Positions 19,207 to 28,445 are shown, numbered from the stretch's first letter. The stretch: DNA of 64,000 bases from Pseudarthrobacter sp. fls2-241-R2A-127 (GCF_030209355.1 NZ_JARVSF010000010.1:1-64000), one strand, 5' to 3'. Notes: a model not told the origin generated them from the sequence alone. A program made the numbers and translations.

Positions 19207-20768
19207 TACTGCTCCGCCCGGCCGGGGAGTGATTCCGCGGAGATGTTGTGCAGGGAACCGGCCGTGTGGACAGCGCGAAGCGGGGCGGCGGCTTTGTTGA
19301 CGGTCTCGAGGGCCTCCGTGGGGTTCACGGAATCAGCCACGATCCCGCCGCCGGCCTGGACGTACGCCCGGCCGTCGCGGATCAGCGCCGACCTGATGGC
19401 GATGGCCATGTCCATGTCGCCGGCGAAATCGAGGTACCCCACCACGCCGCCATAGATGCCGCGGCGGTGCGGTTCGAGTTCGTCAAGGAGCCGCAGGGCG
19501 CGGGGCTTGGGCGCACCGGACAGGGTACCGGCCGGGAAGGTCGCCTTCAGGACGTCGTAGGCCTTGGCCTGCGGCGCCAGCCGGCCCACCACGGTGGACA
19601 CCAGGTGCATGATGTGGCTGAAACGCTCCACCTCCATGAACTGGGTGACGTCCACGGTGCCCGCCACACAGACCTTTGAGAGGTCGTTGCGGGAGAGGTC
19701 CACCAGCATCAGGTGCTCGGCACGTTCCTTCTGGTCCGCGAGCAGTTCCTCGGCGAGGGCCTTGTCCGCTTCCACGGTCTTCCCGCGTGGACGGGATCCG
19801 GCGATGGGGTGGGTGATGACTTCCTCACCGGTGACCGTGACCAGGGCTTCGGGCGAGGATCCCACGATGGAGTACTCACGGCCCTCGGCGTCGGCCAGGC
19901 TGAAGATGTACATGTAGGGGCTGGGGTTGGTGTTTCGCAGTACGCGGTACACGTCCAGCGCCGAAGCCCGGCATTCCATTTCGAACCGGCGCGAGATCAC
20001 CACCTGGAAGACCTCGCCGTCCACAATGGCTTCCTTGCCGCGGTCCAGCGCGGCCAGATACTCGGCCTCATCCCAGCGTTCCTGGACGCTGGACGCAAAA
20101 TCCAGTGCCGCAGGTTCCAGCACGGAGACTGGCTGCGGCACGGGGGCGCTGATCTTTGCCAGGAGTTCCTTGACCCGGGCGACGGCGTCGTGCCAGGCCT
20201 CATCCACGCGCTCGGAGCTGTTGTCGAAGTTGATGGCGTTGGCAATAAGCAGGACCGTGCCGTCAACGTTGTCGTGCACGGCCATGTCGGTGACCAGGTT
20301 CAGCGCCATCTCCGGCAGCTGCAGGTCGTCCTCGGGCGGGCTGACCAGCCGTTCCCAGTGCCGGACGGTTTCCCAGCCCAGGAACCCCACCAGGCCGGAG
20401 GTGAAGGGCGGGAGTCCGTCGAAGCGGTCGGTGCGGAGGGCGTCGATGGTATCGCGGACGGCATCGACGGGGCTGCCGCTCACCGGGACACCGGCGGGCG
20501 GTTCGCCCAGCCAGTGGGCCTGTCCGTCCTTGGTGGTCAAGGTGGCGCGGGACCGGGCGCCGATGAAGGAGTAGCGGGACCAGGCGCCGCCCACGGCCGC
20601 GGATTCCATCAGGAAAGTTCCGGGCTGGCCCTGCGCGAGCTTGCGGTACAGGCCGATGGGTGTTTCGGCGTCAGCCAGCACCTTGAGCCTGACGGGGATG
20701 ACGCGGCTGTGGCCGGCGAGCTCCCGGAATTCCTCGAGGCTTGGGCTGATGGTTCCAAGGTCCTGCAT
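19206..20768 (-). CDS. trpE: anthranilate synthase component I
   Basis: The 520-aa enzyme converts chorismate to anthranilate, using ammonia from a TrpG partner not seen here. The N-terminal domain has LMESA (53-57), the position of the LLES motif that forms the tryptophan feedback site. The C-terminal chorismate-binding domain shows GSRPRGKT, LSRNDLSKV and SGAPKPRAL. ATG 20768 gives the usual family length; longer upstream reading enters the 115-base gap after hisI. That gap encodes no tryptophan-rich leader peptide, so classical attenuation is not supported. Confidence 0.96.
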   Translation of the reverse strand: MQDLGTISPSLEEFRELAGHSRVIPVRLKVLADAETPIGLYRKLAQGQPGTFLMESAAVGGAWSRYSFIGARSRATLTTKDGQAHWLGEPPAGVPVSGSPVDAVRDTIDALRTDRFDGLPPFTSGLVGFLGWETVRHWERLVSPPEDDLQLPEMALNLVTDMAVHDNVDGTVLLIANAINFDNSSERVDEAWHDAVARVKELLAKISAPVPQPVSVLEPAALDFASSVQERWDEAEYLAALDRGKEAIVDGEVFQVVISRRFEMECRASALDVYRVLRNTNPSPYMYIFSLADAEGREYSIVGSSPEALVTVTGEEVITHPIAGSRPRGKTVEADKALAEELLADQKERAEHLMLVDLSRNDLSKVCVAGTVDVTQFMEVERFSHIMHLVSTVVGRLAPQAKAYDVLKATFPAGTLSGAPKPRALRLLDELEPHRRGIYGGVVGYLDFAGDMDMAIAIRSALIRDGRAYVQAGGGIVADSVNPTEALETVNKAAAPLRAVHTAGSLHNISAESLPGRAEQ

Positions 20769-20883
20769 GGCTATGCTTGTCCGCCTGTTCTTCGAAAGGG
20801 CCGGCCGTGCCGGACACCTTGAGTGTGCTTGCTGGGGGTTGGCCGCGGCCGGATGGGACGCCGGGCCCGGCAACCGGTCCGGC

Positions 20884-21336
20884 CTAGCTTGCCTGGCCCG
20901 TGACGACGGTGAGGCCCCTGCCGTCGAAGCAGGTGCGGGTGCCGGTGTGGCAGGCGGCGCCGACCTGGTCGACGCGCACCAGCAGTGCGTCGCCGTCGCA
21001 GTCCATGGCAACTGATTTGACCCACTGGACGTGCCCGGAGGTGTCGCCCTTGCGCCAATACTCCTGGCGTGACCGCGAGTAGAACGTCACGCGTCCGGTG
21101 GTCATGGTCCGGTGCAGTGCCTCGTCATCCATCCAACCGAGCATCAGGACCTCGTTGGTGTCGAACTGCTGGACCACTGCTGCCACCAGGCCGGCGGCGT
21201 CGCGCTTGAGGGCGGCTGCCACCTCGGCGGGAAGCGGGCCCGCGGCGGGGGTTGCCGGGGCAGATTCAGCGGACGACGACGGTACCTGGGATTCGTCGGA
21301 TCCGGCGGTTTGGGCGGGGGTTGGCTGCTCAGACAT
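20884..21336 (-). CDS. hisI: phosphoribosyl-AMP cyclohydrolase
   Basis: The 150-aa enzyme opens the adenine ring of PR-AMP in histidine synthesis. The catalytic core shows [20 protein letters not shown] and DCDGDALL, and the metal-binding cysteines lie in [10 protein letters not shown]. Residues 1-42 form an Ala/Pro/Ser-rich extension that is probably disordered and is not part of the fold. ATG 21336 is preferred: TAGACT lies 7 bases upstream, so the transcript should start at the ATG. GTG 21366 is an alternative with no clear ribosome-binding site. It is the first gene of the hisI-trpE cluster and is transcribed away from the TIGR03085 gene. Confidence 0.95.
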   Translation of the reverse strand: MSEQPTPAQTAGSDESQVPSSSAESAPATPAAGPLPAEVAAALKRDAAGLVAAVVQQFDTNEVLMLGWMDDEALHRTMTTGRVTFYSRSRQEYWRKGDTSGHVQWVKSVAMDCDGDALLVRVDQVGAACHTGTRTCFDGRGLTVVTGQAS

Positions 21337-21343
21337 CGGGTCA

Positions 21344-21349
21344 AGTCTA
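21344..21349 (-). promoter_or_regulatory. -10 element for leaderless hisI
   Basis: TAGACT on the minus strand is followed by TGACCCG and the hisI ATG. The spacing puts initiation at the start codon. It likely drives hisI-trpE and downstream genes. Confidence 0.5.
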
Positions 21350-21433
21350 GTGCCTTTGGCGGCCACACTCCCGATGTGAACAACGGCACGCCACCGGGCG
21401 GTGCGATGCTGCCCAACTTCGCGGCTCTCGTGC

Positions 21434-21439
21434 TAGTTT
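21434..21439 (+). promoter_or_regulatory. -10 element for the TIGR03085 gene
   Basis: TAGTTT lies 8 bases before ATG 21448, and no ribosome-binding site is present, so the message is probably leaderless. It lies 84 bases from the hisI -10 element on the opposite strand. Confidence 0.45.
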
Positions 21440-21447
21440 CACAAGTG

Positions 21448-22092
21448 ATGCATTTCGTCGAACCGTCCCGAGAAGTCCTGGCCGAGACCCTGCTTGCGGC
21501 CGGCCCTGATGCGCCCACGCTATGCAAGGGCTGGCGCACCAGGGACCTTGCCGCGCACCTCTACTTGCGGGAGCGGAAGGCCGCTGTGGGGCTAGGTTTG
21601 ATCATCAAGAGCCTGGCCAAGGCCTCCGACCAGGCCACCGCCAAACTTGCGGCAAAGCTGACCACCACCGAGGACTACGCCCGGCTGGTCAACACGTTCC
21701 GGGCCGGGCCTCCTGCGCTTTCGCCGATGAGCATCAAGGCCCTGGACGAAAGCGCCAACCTGATCGAATACTTCGTGCACACCGAGGATGTCCGCCGCGC
21801 AGTGGACCGGTGGGCGCCACGGGCCCTGGACGAGGCGTACTCGGATGCGCTTTGGGACGAACTGGTCAAGCGTGCCGCGATCTTGTACCGCGGCGTGGAC
21901 CTTGGCATCGTGCTGGTCCGTCCGTCCGGTCCCCGCCACGTCGCCAAGCGGGCGCCTGTATCGGTGGCGATCGTCGGTGAGCCGGGCGAACTGCTGATGC
22001 ACGCCCATGGCCGCACCCGCCATGCCCTGGTCACCTTCGAAGGCCAGCCCGACGCCGTCGCCCTCCTCCAGTCAGCCGAAGTAGGCCTTTAA
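21448..22092 (+). CDS. TIGR03085-family protein (MDMPI/DinB-like fold)
   Basis: This 214-aa actinobacterial protein belongs to TIGR03085, related to the mycothiol-dependent maleylpyruvate isomerase N-terminal four-helix domain. WRTRDLAAHLYLRE near residues 30-43 carries the expected metal-binding His, and LIEYFVHTEDVRRA near 105-118 the second His-containing helix. Mycothiol-using organisms have many such proteins, and the substrate is unknown. ATG 21448 is used; longer in-frame reading overlaps hisI. The gene is alone, between a divergent promoter region and a bidirectional terminator. Confidence 0.85.
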   Translation: MHFVEPSREVLAETLLAAGPDAPTLCKGWRTRDLAAHLYLRERKAAVGLGLIIKSLAKASDQATAKLAAKLTTTEDYARLVNTFRAGPPALSPMSIKALDESANLIEYFVHTEDVRRAVDRWAPRALDEAYSDALWDELVKRAAILYRGVDLGIVLVRPSGPRHVAKRAPVSVAIVGEPGELLMHAHGRTRHALVTFEGQPDAVALLQSAEVGL

Positions 22093-22096
22093 AGGT

Positions 22097-22133
22097 AAAG
22101 CCAGGTCACTCACAGTGACCTGGCTTTGCTTTT
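22097..22133. terminator. bidirectional terminator after the TIGR03085 gene and hisF
   Basis: AAAGCCAGGTCACT (22097-22110) and AGTGACCTGGCTTT (22114-22127) form a perfect 14-bp stem around CAC. A T-run follows on the plus strand and A-rich sequence precedes it, so it can stop both convergent genes. Confidence 0.9.
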
Positions 22134-22143
22134 GGCCATGCGA

Positions 22144-22920
22144 CTACCTGACTTCGAAGCCTGCCGCCCGGATGGCGTCCTTGACCTGGGACATCATGTC
22201 ATCCGGGCCCCAGTGGAAGATTGATGCTGCCAGCACGGCATCCGCGCCGGCAGCGACGGCCGGCGGGAAATGCGCTGGTTCCCCTGCCCCGCCGGAGGCG
22301 ATGATCGGAACCCTGACGGCGGCCCGGACCAGCTTGATGAGTTCGAGGTCGAAGCCGTCCTTGGTGCCGTCGGCGTCGATGGAGTTGAGCAGGATCTCCC
22401 CCACTCCCCGGTCAGCCGCTTCCTTCGCCCACGCGATGGCGTCTATGCCCGTGCCGGTGCGGCCGCCGTGGGTGGTCACTTCAAACCCCGACGCCGTGGG
22501 CTGGGAGCCCGGGCGGGTGCGGCGGGCATCCACGGACAAAACAAGCACCTGGGACCCGAAGTGCCGGGTGATCTCGTCGATGACGTCCGGCCGCGCCACA
22601 GCTGCGGTGTTGATGGAGGCCTTGTCAGCACCGTAACGCAGGAGCTTGTCCACCTCGGCCACGCCCCGGACGCCGCCGCCGACGGTGAGTGGGATGAACA
22701 CTTCCTCGGCGGTGCGGCGGACCACGTCGAAGGTGGTCTCGCGGTTCCCGGAGGAGGCCGTGACATCGAGGAAGGTGAGTTCGTCGGCGCCCGCTTTGTC
22801 GTACCGGTGGGCCAGTTCCACGGGGTCACCGGCGTCGCGGAGGCCCTCGAAGTTGACGCCCTTGACGACGCGCCCGGCATCGACGTCGAGGCAGGGAATG
22901 ACACGTACTGCTACTGCCAT
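22144..22920 (-). CDS. hisF: imidazole glycerol phosphate synthase cyclase subunit
   Basis: The 258-aa TIM barrel uses ammonia from HisH to make IGP and AICAR. The catalytic aspartates are D12 in [14 protein letters not shown] and one in LSVDARR near residue 131. Phosphate-binding loops LTVGGGVR and ASGGAGEP are visible. A clear AGGAG precedes the ATG. It is the last gene of the hisE-hisG-hisF cluster. hisH and hisA/priA are not in the window. Confidence 0.96.
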   Translation of the reverse strand: MAVAVRVIPCLDVDAGRVVKGVNFEGLRDAGDPVELAHRYDKAGADELTFLDVTASSGNRETTFDVVRRTAEEVFIPLTVGGGVRGVAEVDKLLRYGADKASINTAAVARPDVIDEITRHFGSQVLVLSVDARRTRPGSQPTASGFEVTTHGGRTGTGIDAIAWAKEAADRGVGEILLNSIDADGTKDGFDLELIKLVRAAVRVPIIASGGAGEPAHFPPAVAAGADAVLAASIFHWGPDDMMSQVKDAIRAAGFEVR

Positions 22921-22983
22921 GGGAACTCCTGGAATTCTGCGGTCTGGTGAACGGGGCCTGGACCGTGCGCTGCGCCGGAGGCG

Positions 22984-23844
22984 TCAGATACGGCAGGCGT
23001 GGATGCTGCTGACCAGGATGGCGCGGGCGCCGAGGTCGTACAGTTCATCCATGATCCGGTTGGTTTCCTTCTTGGGAACCATGGACCGGACGGCCACCCA
23101 GTCGGAGTCCCGGAGCGGCGAAACCGTGGGCGATTCGAGGCCGGGGGTCAGGCCGGCGGCCTTCTCCACGAGTTCCTTGCGGATGTCGTAGTCCATCAGG
23201 ACGTACTGGCGGGCCACAAGGACGCCCTGGAGGCGCCGGATGAGCACCTCGATTTCCTTGGCCGTGCCGTTGGCGGCGCCGCCGTTGCCGGTGCGGCGGA
23301 TCAGGACGGCCTCGGACTTCAGGATGGGGTCGCCGAAGATTTCCATGCCGGCGGCCTTGAGGGTGTTGCCGGTTTCGACGACGTCGGCGATGGCGTCAGC
23401 GACGCCTAGCCGGACGGAGGACTCGACGGCGCCGTCGAGCCGGACCACCTTGGCGTTGATGCCGCGTTCAGCGAGGTAGTTGCGCAGCAGTCCGTCGTAG
23501 CTGGTGGCCAGGCGCTTGCCCTCGAGCTCGGCGGCTGAGCTGAAATCGCCCACGGGACCGGCAAACCGGAAGGTGGAGGCGGCGAATCCAAGTGGCAGCA
23601 GCTCTTCGGCTTCCACTTCGGCGTCCAGCAGCAGGTCGCGGCCGGTGATGCCGACGTCGAGCGTTCCTTGGCCCACGTAGACCGCAATATCGCGGGGGCG
23701 GAGGAAGAAGAACTCGATGTCGTTGTCCGGGTCCACCATGACCAGTTCGCGGCTGTCGCGGCGCTGGCGGTATCCGGCTTCGGAGAGCATGGCGGAGGCG
23801 GCTTCGGACAGGGAGCCCTTGTTGGGGACGGCTACTCGCAGCAT
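22984..23844 (-). CDS. hisG: ATP phosphoribosyltransferase, long form
   Basis: The 286-aa enzyme joins ATP and PRPP in the first step of histidine synthesis. VAVPNKGSLSE is at the N-terminus, and the PRPP loop DAIADVVETGNTLK lies near 148-161. The C-terminal region after about residue 210 is the ACT-like regulatory domain of the long, histidine-inhibited form, so HisZ is not needed. ATG 23844 fits the conserved N-terminus; the frame extends 14 codons upstream without support. hisE lies 84 bases upstream and hisF 63 bases downstream. Confidence 0.96.
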   Translation of the reverse strand: MLRVAVPNKGSLSEAASAMLSEAGYRQRRDSRELVMVDPDNDIEFFFLRPRDIAVYVGQGTLDVGITGRDLLLDAEVEAEELLPLGFAASTFRFAGPVGDFSSAAELEGKRLATSYDGLLRNYLAERGINAKVVRLDGAVESSVRLGVADAIADVVETGNTLKAAGMEIFGDPILKSEAVLIRRTGNGGAANGTAKEIEVLIRRLQGVLVARQYVLMDYDIRKELVEKAAGLTPGLESPTVSPLRDSDWVAVRSMVPKKETNRIMDELYDLGARAILVSSIHACRI

Positions 23845-23928
23845 GGGGAATTCTTTCTGGGGTGGAAGGTCTGGGTTTTCAGGCAATGCAGGCCACAGCG
23901 GGCCCGGCGGCAGGCGCCGGACCGGTGG

Positions 23929-24192
23929 CTACAGATGCTTGTAGACGTCTTCCAGGGTCAGGCCTTTGGCGAGCATCAGAACCTGCAGGTGGTACAAAAG
24001 CTGGGAAATTTCCTCAGCCGCGGCTTCATCGGATTCATATTCGGCAGCCATCCATACTTCGGCTGCTTCCTCAACGACTTTCTTGCCGATGCCGTGAACA
24101 CCGGACTCCAATTCTGCGACGGTACGGGAGCCTTCCGGACGGGTGGCTGCCTTCTCGCTGAGCTCAGCGAACAGCGTCTCGAAATTCTTCAC
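23929..24192 (-). CDS. hisE: phosphoribosyl-ATP pyrophosphohydrolase
   Basis: The 87-aa enzyme removes pyrophosphate from PR-ATP. It is an all-alpha MazG-like protein, with [16 protein letters not shown] containing the metal-binding glutamates. The start is GTG 24192, preceded by GGAGG at 5-base spacing; longer reading to 24270 lacks homology. HisE and HisI are separate genes here, as in other actinobacteria, and hisI lies in the trp cluster instead. Confidence 0.94.
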   Translation of the reverse strand: MKNFETLFAELSEKAATRPEGSRTVAELESGVHGIGKKVVEEAAEVWMAAEYESDEAAAEEISQLLYHLQVLMLAKGLTLEDVYKHL

Positions 24193-24243
24193 GCCCTCCA
24201 GCCTACTTGCTGCGGCCGCACGGGCGCTTCCCGGGCCGTTCCA

Positions 24244-24283
24244 TGACGGGCGCGATGTGAGCGAATACACACCGCGCCCGTCA
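24244..24283 (-). terminator. hairpin downstream of ribH (possible terminator)
   Basis: TGACGGGCGCG (24244-24254) pairs with CGCGCCCGTCA (24273-24283), and an inner TGTG/CACA extends the stem. It lies between the end of the rib operon and hisE. No T-run follows on the minus strand, so termination may be partial. Confidence 0.55.
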
Positions 24284-24298
24284 CGCCGGGTACCCGTA

Positions 24299-24784
24299 CT
24301 ACGCGTACTGCTTCAGGACCAAGGCCGTGGCCAGGGCGGCGGTGACGGCTTCGTGGCCCTTGTCTTCCTTGGAGCCGGGCAGTCCGGCGCGGTCCAGGCC
24401 CTGCTGTTCGTTGTCGCAGGTGAGCACGCCGAAGCCCACCGGCACGCCGGTGGCGACGCTGACGTCGGTAAGGCCCGACGTCGCGGCCTGGCAGACGTAG
24501 TCGAAGTGCGGCGTGCCGCCGCGGATCACGACGCCGAGGGCCACCACGGCGTCAAAGTGCGGTGCCAGGCGTGCGGCGGCTACGGGAAGCTCAAAGCTGC
24601 CGGGAACCCGCAGGACAGTGGGCTCGGCGATGCCGGCGTCCTTGGCTGCCCGGAGCGCGCCGTCCAGGAGGCCGTCCATGATCTGGGTGTGCCAGCTGGC
24701 TGCGATGATTGCCAGCTTCAGCTGTGAGGTCTCAGCAGGGTTGAGGGTGCTGAGGTCGATGTCGGGGGCGCCGTGTCCGCTCAT
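24299..24784 (-). CDS. ribH: 6,7-dimethyl-8-ribityllumazine synthase
   Basis: The 161-aa lumazine synthase condenses the ribityl pyrimidine with DHBP and normally forms large shells. Conserved motifs are [38 protein letters not shown] and the C-terminal [10 protein letters not shown] region. It lies 18 bases after ribA, last in the riboflavin operon. Confidence 0.96.
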   Translation of the reverse strand: MSGHGAPDIDLSTLNPAETSQLKLAIIAASWHTQIMDGLLDGALRAAKDAGIAEPTVLRVPGSFELPVAAARLAPHFDAVVALGVVIRGGTPHFDYVCQAATSGLTDVSVATGVPVGFGVLTCDNEQQGLDRAGLPGSKEDKGHEAVTAALATALVLKQYA

Positions 24785-24802
24785 GGGTGTGTTGTGTTCC
24801 GT

Positions 24803-25537
24803 TCAGTCTTGTTCGTGGTCGTAAAGGGATTCGGGGGCTGTGACGGGCACGGAGGCCACATCGGTGTCCAGGAGGAGCCGGTGCTCCATCCGGTCCTTCT
24901 TGGTGCGCAGGTACCGGATGTTCTGCTCGCGGGAGGGAACCTCCGTGGGGACCATTTCCACCACTTTGACGCCCGCCTGGGCCAGCCTGTTCTGCTTGTC
25001 CGGGTTGTTGCTCAGCAGCCGGACCTCGTGCAGGCCCATTTCAGCGAGGATCTGCGCCGCGGCCTTGTAGCACCGCGCGTCAACCGGCAGGCCCAACTGT
25101 TCGTTGGCTTCCACGGTATCGAAGCCCGCTTCCTGCAGCGCGTACGCCTTGATCTTGTTGGCAAGGCCGATGCCGCGGCCTTCCTGGCCGCGCAGGTAGA
25201 GCAGCGTGCCGCCGTTGTCCCGGATCAGTTCCAGCGCGAACGCGAGCTGCTCCCCGCAGTCGCACCGATAGGATCCGAAGACGTCTCCGGTGAGGCACTC
25301 CGAGTGCAGCCGCACCAGGGGGGCCTTGCCGTCGGTGGGGGCGTTGGGCGAGCTGACGGCGAGGTGTTCCACTCCGGTGAGGAGGTCGGTCCATGCCTGG
25401 GCCACGAAGTCGCCGAAGGCGGTGGGCAGTTGCACAACGGGACCTCCGCTGACGGGATAGGTCCCGGCTCCGGGTACCGGGTGGTGGTCCCTGTGGCCGT
25501 CCTCGTGGCTGTCGTCTCTGGCTGCCGATGCCGTCAT
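24803..25537 (-). CDS. ribA: GTP cyclohydrolase II
   Basis: This 244-aa enzyme performs the first step of riboflavin synthesis, converting GTP to the diaminopyrimidine. The zinc-binding cysteines lie in [20 protein letters not shown], with the GTP-binding [10 protein letters not shown] and [12 protein letters not shown] following. In most actinobacteria this domain is fused behind RibB. Here it is a separate frame whose ATG overlaps the ribB TGA (ATGA) and has its own AAGGAG 5 bases upstream. A His/Asp-rich N-terminal stretch of about 22 residues precedes the domain. Confidence 0.94.
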   Translation of the reverse strand: MTASAARDDSHEDGHRDHHPVPGAGTYPVSGGPVVQLPTAFGDFVAQAWTDLLTGVEHLAVSSPNAPTDGKAPLVRLHSECLTGDVFGSYRCDCGEQLAFALELIRDNGGTLLYLRGQEGRGIGLANKIKAYALQEAGFDTVEANEQLGLPVDARCYKAAAQILAEMGLHEVRLLSNNPDKQNRLAQAGVKVVEMVPTEVPSREQNIRYLRTKKDRMEHRLLLDTDVASVPVTAPESLYDHEQD

Positions 25538-26292
25538 GGCTTCTCCTTCTCTACGCCCGGCGTTACCCGGACCTCCTCGCGCTGGGTTCCCCCGGCCCCG
25601 GCCCCGGCTTCAAGATACGCCACCAGGTCCTCGATCGAGATCAGCGGACACCCGTGGTCCGCCGCGAACGTCCTGAGACCGTCCAGGCGCATCATTTCAC
25701 CGTCGTCGTACACTACTTCCGCGATCACCCCGACCGGCTCCAGGCCGGCAAGGCGGCACAGGTCCACCGCGGCCTCGGTGTGGCCCTGGCGTTCCCGCAC
25801 ACCACCCTCAACCGCACGGAGCGGGAAAATATGCCCCGGACGGGTCACGGAGGCCGGGACGGCGTGCGGGTCCGCCAGGATGCGGGCCGTCAGCGCACGG
25901 TCCGTCGCGGAAATGCCGGTGCTCACACCGGTGGCGGCATCACAGGACACCGTGTAGGCGGTGCCCTTCGCATCCTGGTTGACCGCCGTCATCGGAGGCA
26001 GCTCCAGCTGATCGGCACGGGCGCCTGTCAGCGGCACGCAGATCACGCCCGAGCTGTAGCGGATGGTCCAGCCCATCAGCGCCGGCGTGGCGTGCTGGGC
26101 CGCGAAAATGATGTCGCCTTCGTTCTCGCGGTCTTCATTGTCCACCACCAGCACCGGACGGCCGGCGGCCATGGCGCGCACGGCGTCCTCGATCGGGTCC
26201 AGGGCTTTCCCCGGCGCCGGGGCCTGGGCCACGGGCCGGCCGGCCGCCGGGTTTCCTTCGACGGCGGTGTCCAGGCGCACTGCGGCGTTCAC
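25534..26292 (-). CDS. ribB: 3,4-dihydroxy-2-butanone 4-phosphate synthase
   Basis: The 252-aa enzyme makes the four-carbon precursor of riboflavin from ribulose 5-phosphate, the product of the neighbouring rpe enzyme. The acidic metal site is in [11 protein letters not shown], with RPGHIFPL and [16 protein letters not shown] following. The start GTG 26292 overlaps the ribE stop (GTGA). The C-terminus ends with a natural linker-like tail rather than continuing into RibA. Confidence 0.94.
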   Translation of the reverse strand: MNAAVRLDTAVEGNPAAGRPVAQAPAPGKALDPIEDAVRAMAAGRPVLVVDNEDRENEGDIIFAAQHATPALMGWTIRYSSGVICVPLTGARADQLELPPMTAVNQDAKGTAYTVSCDAATGVSTGISATDRALTARILADPHAVPASVTRPGHIFPLRAVEGGVRERQGHTEAAVDLCRLAGLEPVGVIAEVVYDDGEMMRLDGLRTFAADHGCPLISIEDLVAYLEAGAGAGGTQREEVRVTPGVEKEKP

Positions 26293-26951
26293 CGTGCGTC
26301 TCCTGCGATGGCGGTTTCGCCGGCCCCGGCTGCAGCGCCCGGTTCCCGGAAGGCCAGCAGCCGTTCGGTGTACTTGGCCAGCACATCGACCTCGAGGTTC
26401 ACCCGGCTGCCGGTGTGCTTGGTGCCCAGCCCGGTCTCCGCCAGCGTGGTGGGAATGAGGCCCACCTCAAACCAGGGTTCCTGCTCGGCCGCCGGGCTGA
26501 CGGCAGTCACGGTGAGGGAGACGCCGTCGATGGCGATGGAGCCTTTTTCTGCGATGTAGCGGGCCAGGTTGGCGGGCACCCCGAAGCGCAGCCGCTCCCA
26601 GTTGCCCTGGGGCTCGCGTTCCAGCAGCACCCCTACGCCGTCCACGTGGCCTTGCACCACATGCCCGTCCAGGCGGCCGCCGGCGGGGACGCAGCGTTCC
26701 AGGTTGACGGAGTCGCCCGCGGCGAGTTCGCCGATGGTGCTCCTGACCAGGGTCTCTCCCATGACGTCGACGCTGAAGTCCTTGCCGTCAATGGCGGTGG
26801 CCGTGAGGCAGACCCCGTTGACGGCGATCGAACCGCCAAGTGCCAGGCCCTCCGTGGACCCGGGTGCGTGCAGCCGGACGGTGGCGCTGGTGTCTCCGTC
26901 GCGTTCCACTGACAGCACCTGCCCCTGCTCGGCAATAATTCCGGTGAACAT
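26289..26951 (-). CDS. ribE: riboflavin synthase (alpha chain)
   Basis: The 220-aa enzyme dismutates two lumazines to riboflavin. It has the duplicated fold, each half with a recognisable motif: [10 protein letters not shown] at the start and NGVCLTAT near residue 45 in repeat 1, and [10 protein letters not shown] and DGVSLTVT in repeat 2. ATG 26951 overlaps the ribD TGA by 1 base. A C-terminal extension of about 15 residues is rich in Ala and Gly. Confidence 0.95.
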   Translation of the reverse strand: MFTGIIAEQGQVLSVERDGDTSATVRLHAPGSTEGLALGGSIAVNGVCLTATAIDGKDFSVDVMGETLVRSTIGELAAGDSVNLERCVPAGGRLDGHVVQGHVDGVGVLLEREPQGNWERLRFGVPANLARYIAEKGSIAIDGVSLTVTAVSPAAEQEPWFEVGLIPTTLAETGLGTKHTGSRVNLEVDVLAKYTERLLAFREPGAAAGAGETAIAGDAR

Positions 26952-28090
26952 CAGCGGCCTCCCTGGGCTTGCTCCGCGGTACCGCGGGTTGGTTGGTGGT
27001 CCAGTGCAACTCTGCGTTGCGGTCTTAGGTGAAGTCTCAGGTCCCGGCCGAGCGTCCGTACGGCGCCACCGTCGGAAGCATCCCATTCCCATTGCTGGGC
27101 GTCGGCGAGGGTGGTGATGCCCAGCCCGTCCAGGGCCGGGGTGCCGGATCCCAGGAGGGTGGGGGCGAGGTACATGATCAGTTCGTCCACCAGCCCGGCC
27201 GAGAGGAACGTGCTGAGGATCCGTGATCCGCCTTCGACCATGATGTGCCGGGCGCCTGCGTCGTACAGCATGGACAGGGCTTCGTCGGGGTCGCGCGTGG
27301 GCAGGTGGGTGGCCAGGCCGTCGTCGCCGCGGATTGCGGCGTCGCAGGGAATGTCCCGGAGCCCCATGACGGCCCGCACGGGCTGTTTGGCGGCGAGGCC
27401 GCCTGAGGGATTCCTGGCAGTCAGGCGGGGGTTGTCCACCAGCACGGTCTGCGTGCCCACCAGGATGGCATCGATGCGGCCGCGGATGCCGTGGTTGTCG
27501 GCCAGCGATTCCGGGCTGGAGATCCACTGGCTGGTGCCGTCTTCCGCGGCGATCCGGGCGTCCAGGGTTTGCGCGATGTGCAGCGTGACGAAGGGACGTT
27601 TGGCCGCGACGGCTTCAAACCATTGGCGGTTCAGGTCCAGCGCTTCCTCGGCGCCAAGGCCGCTGCGGACACTTACCCCGGCGTTGCGGAGGGTGGCCGC
27701 TCCCCCGGCGGCGGGGTCGTGCGGGTCATCGATGGCGTAGACCACGTCGGTGATCCCAGCGGCGATGATCGCTTCCGTGCACGGCCCGGTGCGGCCCACA
27801 TGGTTGCAGGGTTCGAGCGTGATCACCATGGTGCAGCCGGAGAGGTCAAGGCCGACGGCGGCTGCCTGGGCTATGGCGTCGGCTTCGGCGTGGGCGGTGC
27901 CGGCGCCGCGGTGGTGGCCGGTGACCAGGTGGCGGCCATCGGGGCCGATCACGACGGCACCCACGAGGGGGTTGGCGCCCCGCGGACCCTGCAGGGCTGC
28001 CTCGAGCGCTTCCTCCATGGCCCGGATTTCATCGGCGCTGAAGGCAGTGACCACCCCTGCGGCGGGTTTCAGTTCAACTGCGCCGCTCAT
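26951..28090 (-). CDS. ribD: bifunctional riboflavin deaminase/reductase
   Basis: The 379-aa protein has an N-terminal pyrimidine deaminase domain with zinc ligands H67 (HAEA), C95 and C104 in EPCNHVGRTGPC, and a C-terminal reductase domain beginning near residue 170, with VEGGSRILSTF. ATG 28090 overlaps the stop of a 27-codon upstream frame as ATGA and has no ribosome-binding site of its own. An in-frame ATG at 28156 would add 22 residues (MALKRRK...), also without a good site. Expression is controlled by the FMN riboswitch at 28261-28404. It is the first structural gene of ribD-ribE-ribB-ribA-ribH. Confidence 0.93.
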   Translation of the reverse strand: MSGAVELKPAAGVVTAFSADEIRAMEEALEAALQGPRGANPLVGAVVIGPDGRHLVTGHHRGAGTAHAEADAIAQAAAVGLDLSGCTMVITLEPCNHVGRTGPCTEAIIAAGITDVVYAIDDPHDPAAGGAATLRNAGVSVRSGLGAEEALDLNRQWFEAVAAKRPFVTLHIAQTLDARIAAEDGTSQWISSPESLADNHGIRGRIDAILVGTQTVLVDNPRLTARNPSGGLAAKQPVRAVMGLRDIPCDAAIRGDDGLATHLPTRDPDEALSMLYDAGARHIMVEGGSRILSTFLSAGLVDELIMYLAPTLLGSGTPALDGLGITTLADAQQWEWDASDGGAVRTLGRDLRLHLRPQRRVALDHQPTRGTAEQAQGGR

Positions 28091-28170
28091 GCGGCGGCCG
28101 TCGGGGAGTTGGTGCCTGCCGTGGAAGCAGCAGGACTTGCGGCGTTTAAGAGCCATCGCTGGGGGTTCAT
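28087..28170 (-). CDS. 27-residue upstream frame coupled to ribD (candidate)
   Basis: The frame starts at ATG 28170, has GGGAAGG about 10 bases upstream, and encodes a 27-residue Ala/Ser/Thr-rich peptide beginning MNPQRWLLNA. Its TGA overlaps the ribD ATG (ATGA). It has the best ribosome-binding site in the leader, so ribosomes ending here may restart at ribD. No homologue is known to me. It could instead be a chance frame if ribD starts at 28156. Confidence 0.35.
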   Translation of the reverse strand: MNPQRWLLNAASPAASTAGTNSPTAAA

Positions 28171-28260
28171 TCGTGTCGTTCCTTCCCTCTCGAACCGCGA
28201 TGGCTCCGGGGGTACGACAGCAGAACGCTGCGGAGCCCAAAGGCCCGCAGATACAGCTGT

Positions 28261-28404
28261 ACGTGCTTCTCTCATCCAGACTTTAACTGTCGGTACCGGA
28301 ATTCCACCGGTTCAACCGTCTGCCGGGTCCTCGTGAAAGGGCACCGGCTCGCGGGTCGCGGACTGTCACCGCCGGTTCGGACTTACACCGACCCCGGAGC
28401 ACGT
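28261..28404 (-). ncRNA. FMN riboswitch (RFN element)
   Basis: The minus strand shows the closing stem ACGTGCT (28404-28398) with AGCACGT (28267-28261). Between them are conserved RFN blocks, including GGGGTCGGTGTAAGTCCG, AACCGGCGGTGACAGTCCGC and the 3' end GATGAGAGAAGCACGT. The element binds FMN and represses the riboflavin operon. A hairpin at 28230-28248 follows, but no T-run, so control is more likely at translation or through Rho than by an intrinsic terminator. The element begins about 40 bases after the rpe stop. Confidence 0.95.
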
Positions 28405-28445
28405 ATGTGTTTTGTTATTGTGCCACAACCGGCAGGGGCCGCCGG

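Noticed and set aside
20769..20883. Tryptophan attenuator before trpE
   Set aside because: No leader peptide with tryptophan codons and no terminator with a T-run are present.
25520..25550. Programmed frameshift making a RibBA fusion
   Set aside because: No slippery sequence is present, and ribA has its own ATG and AAGGAG.
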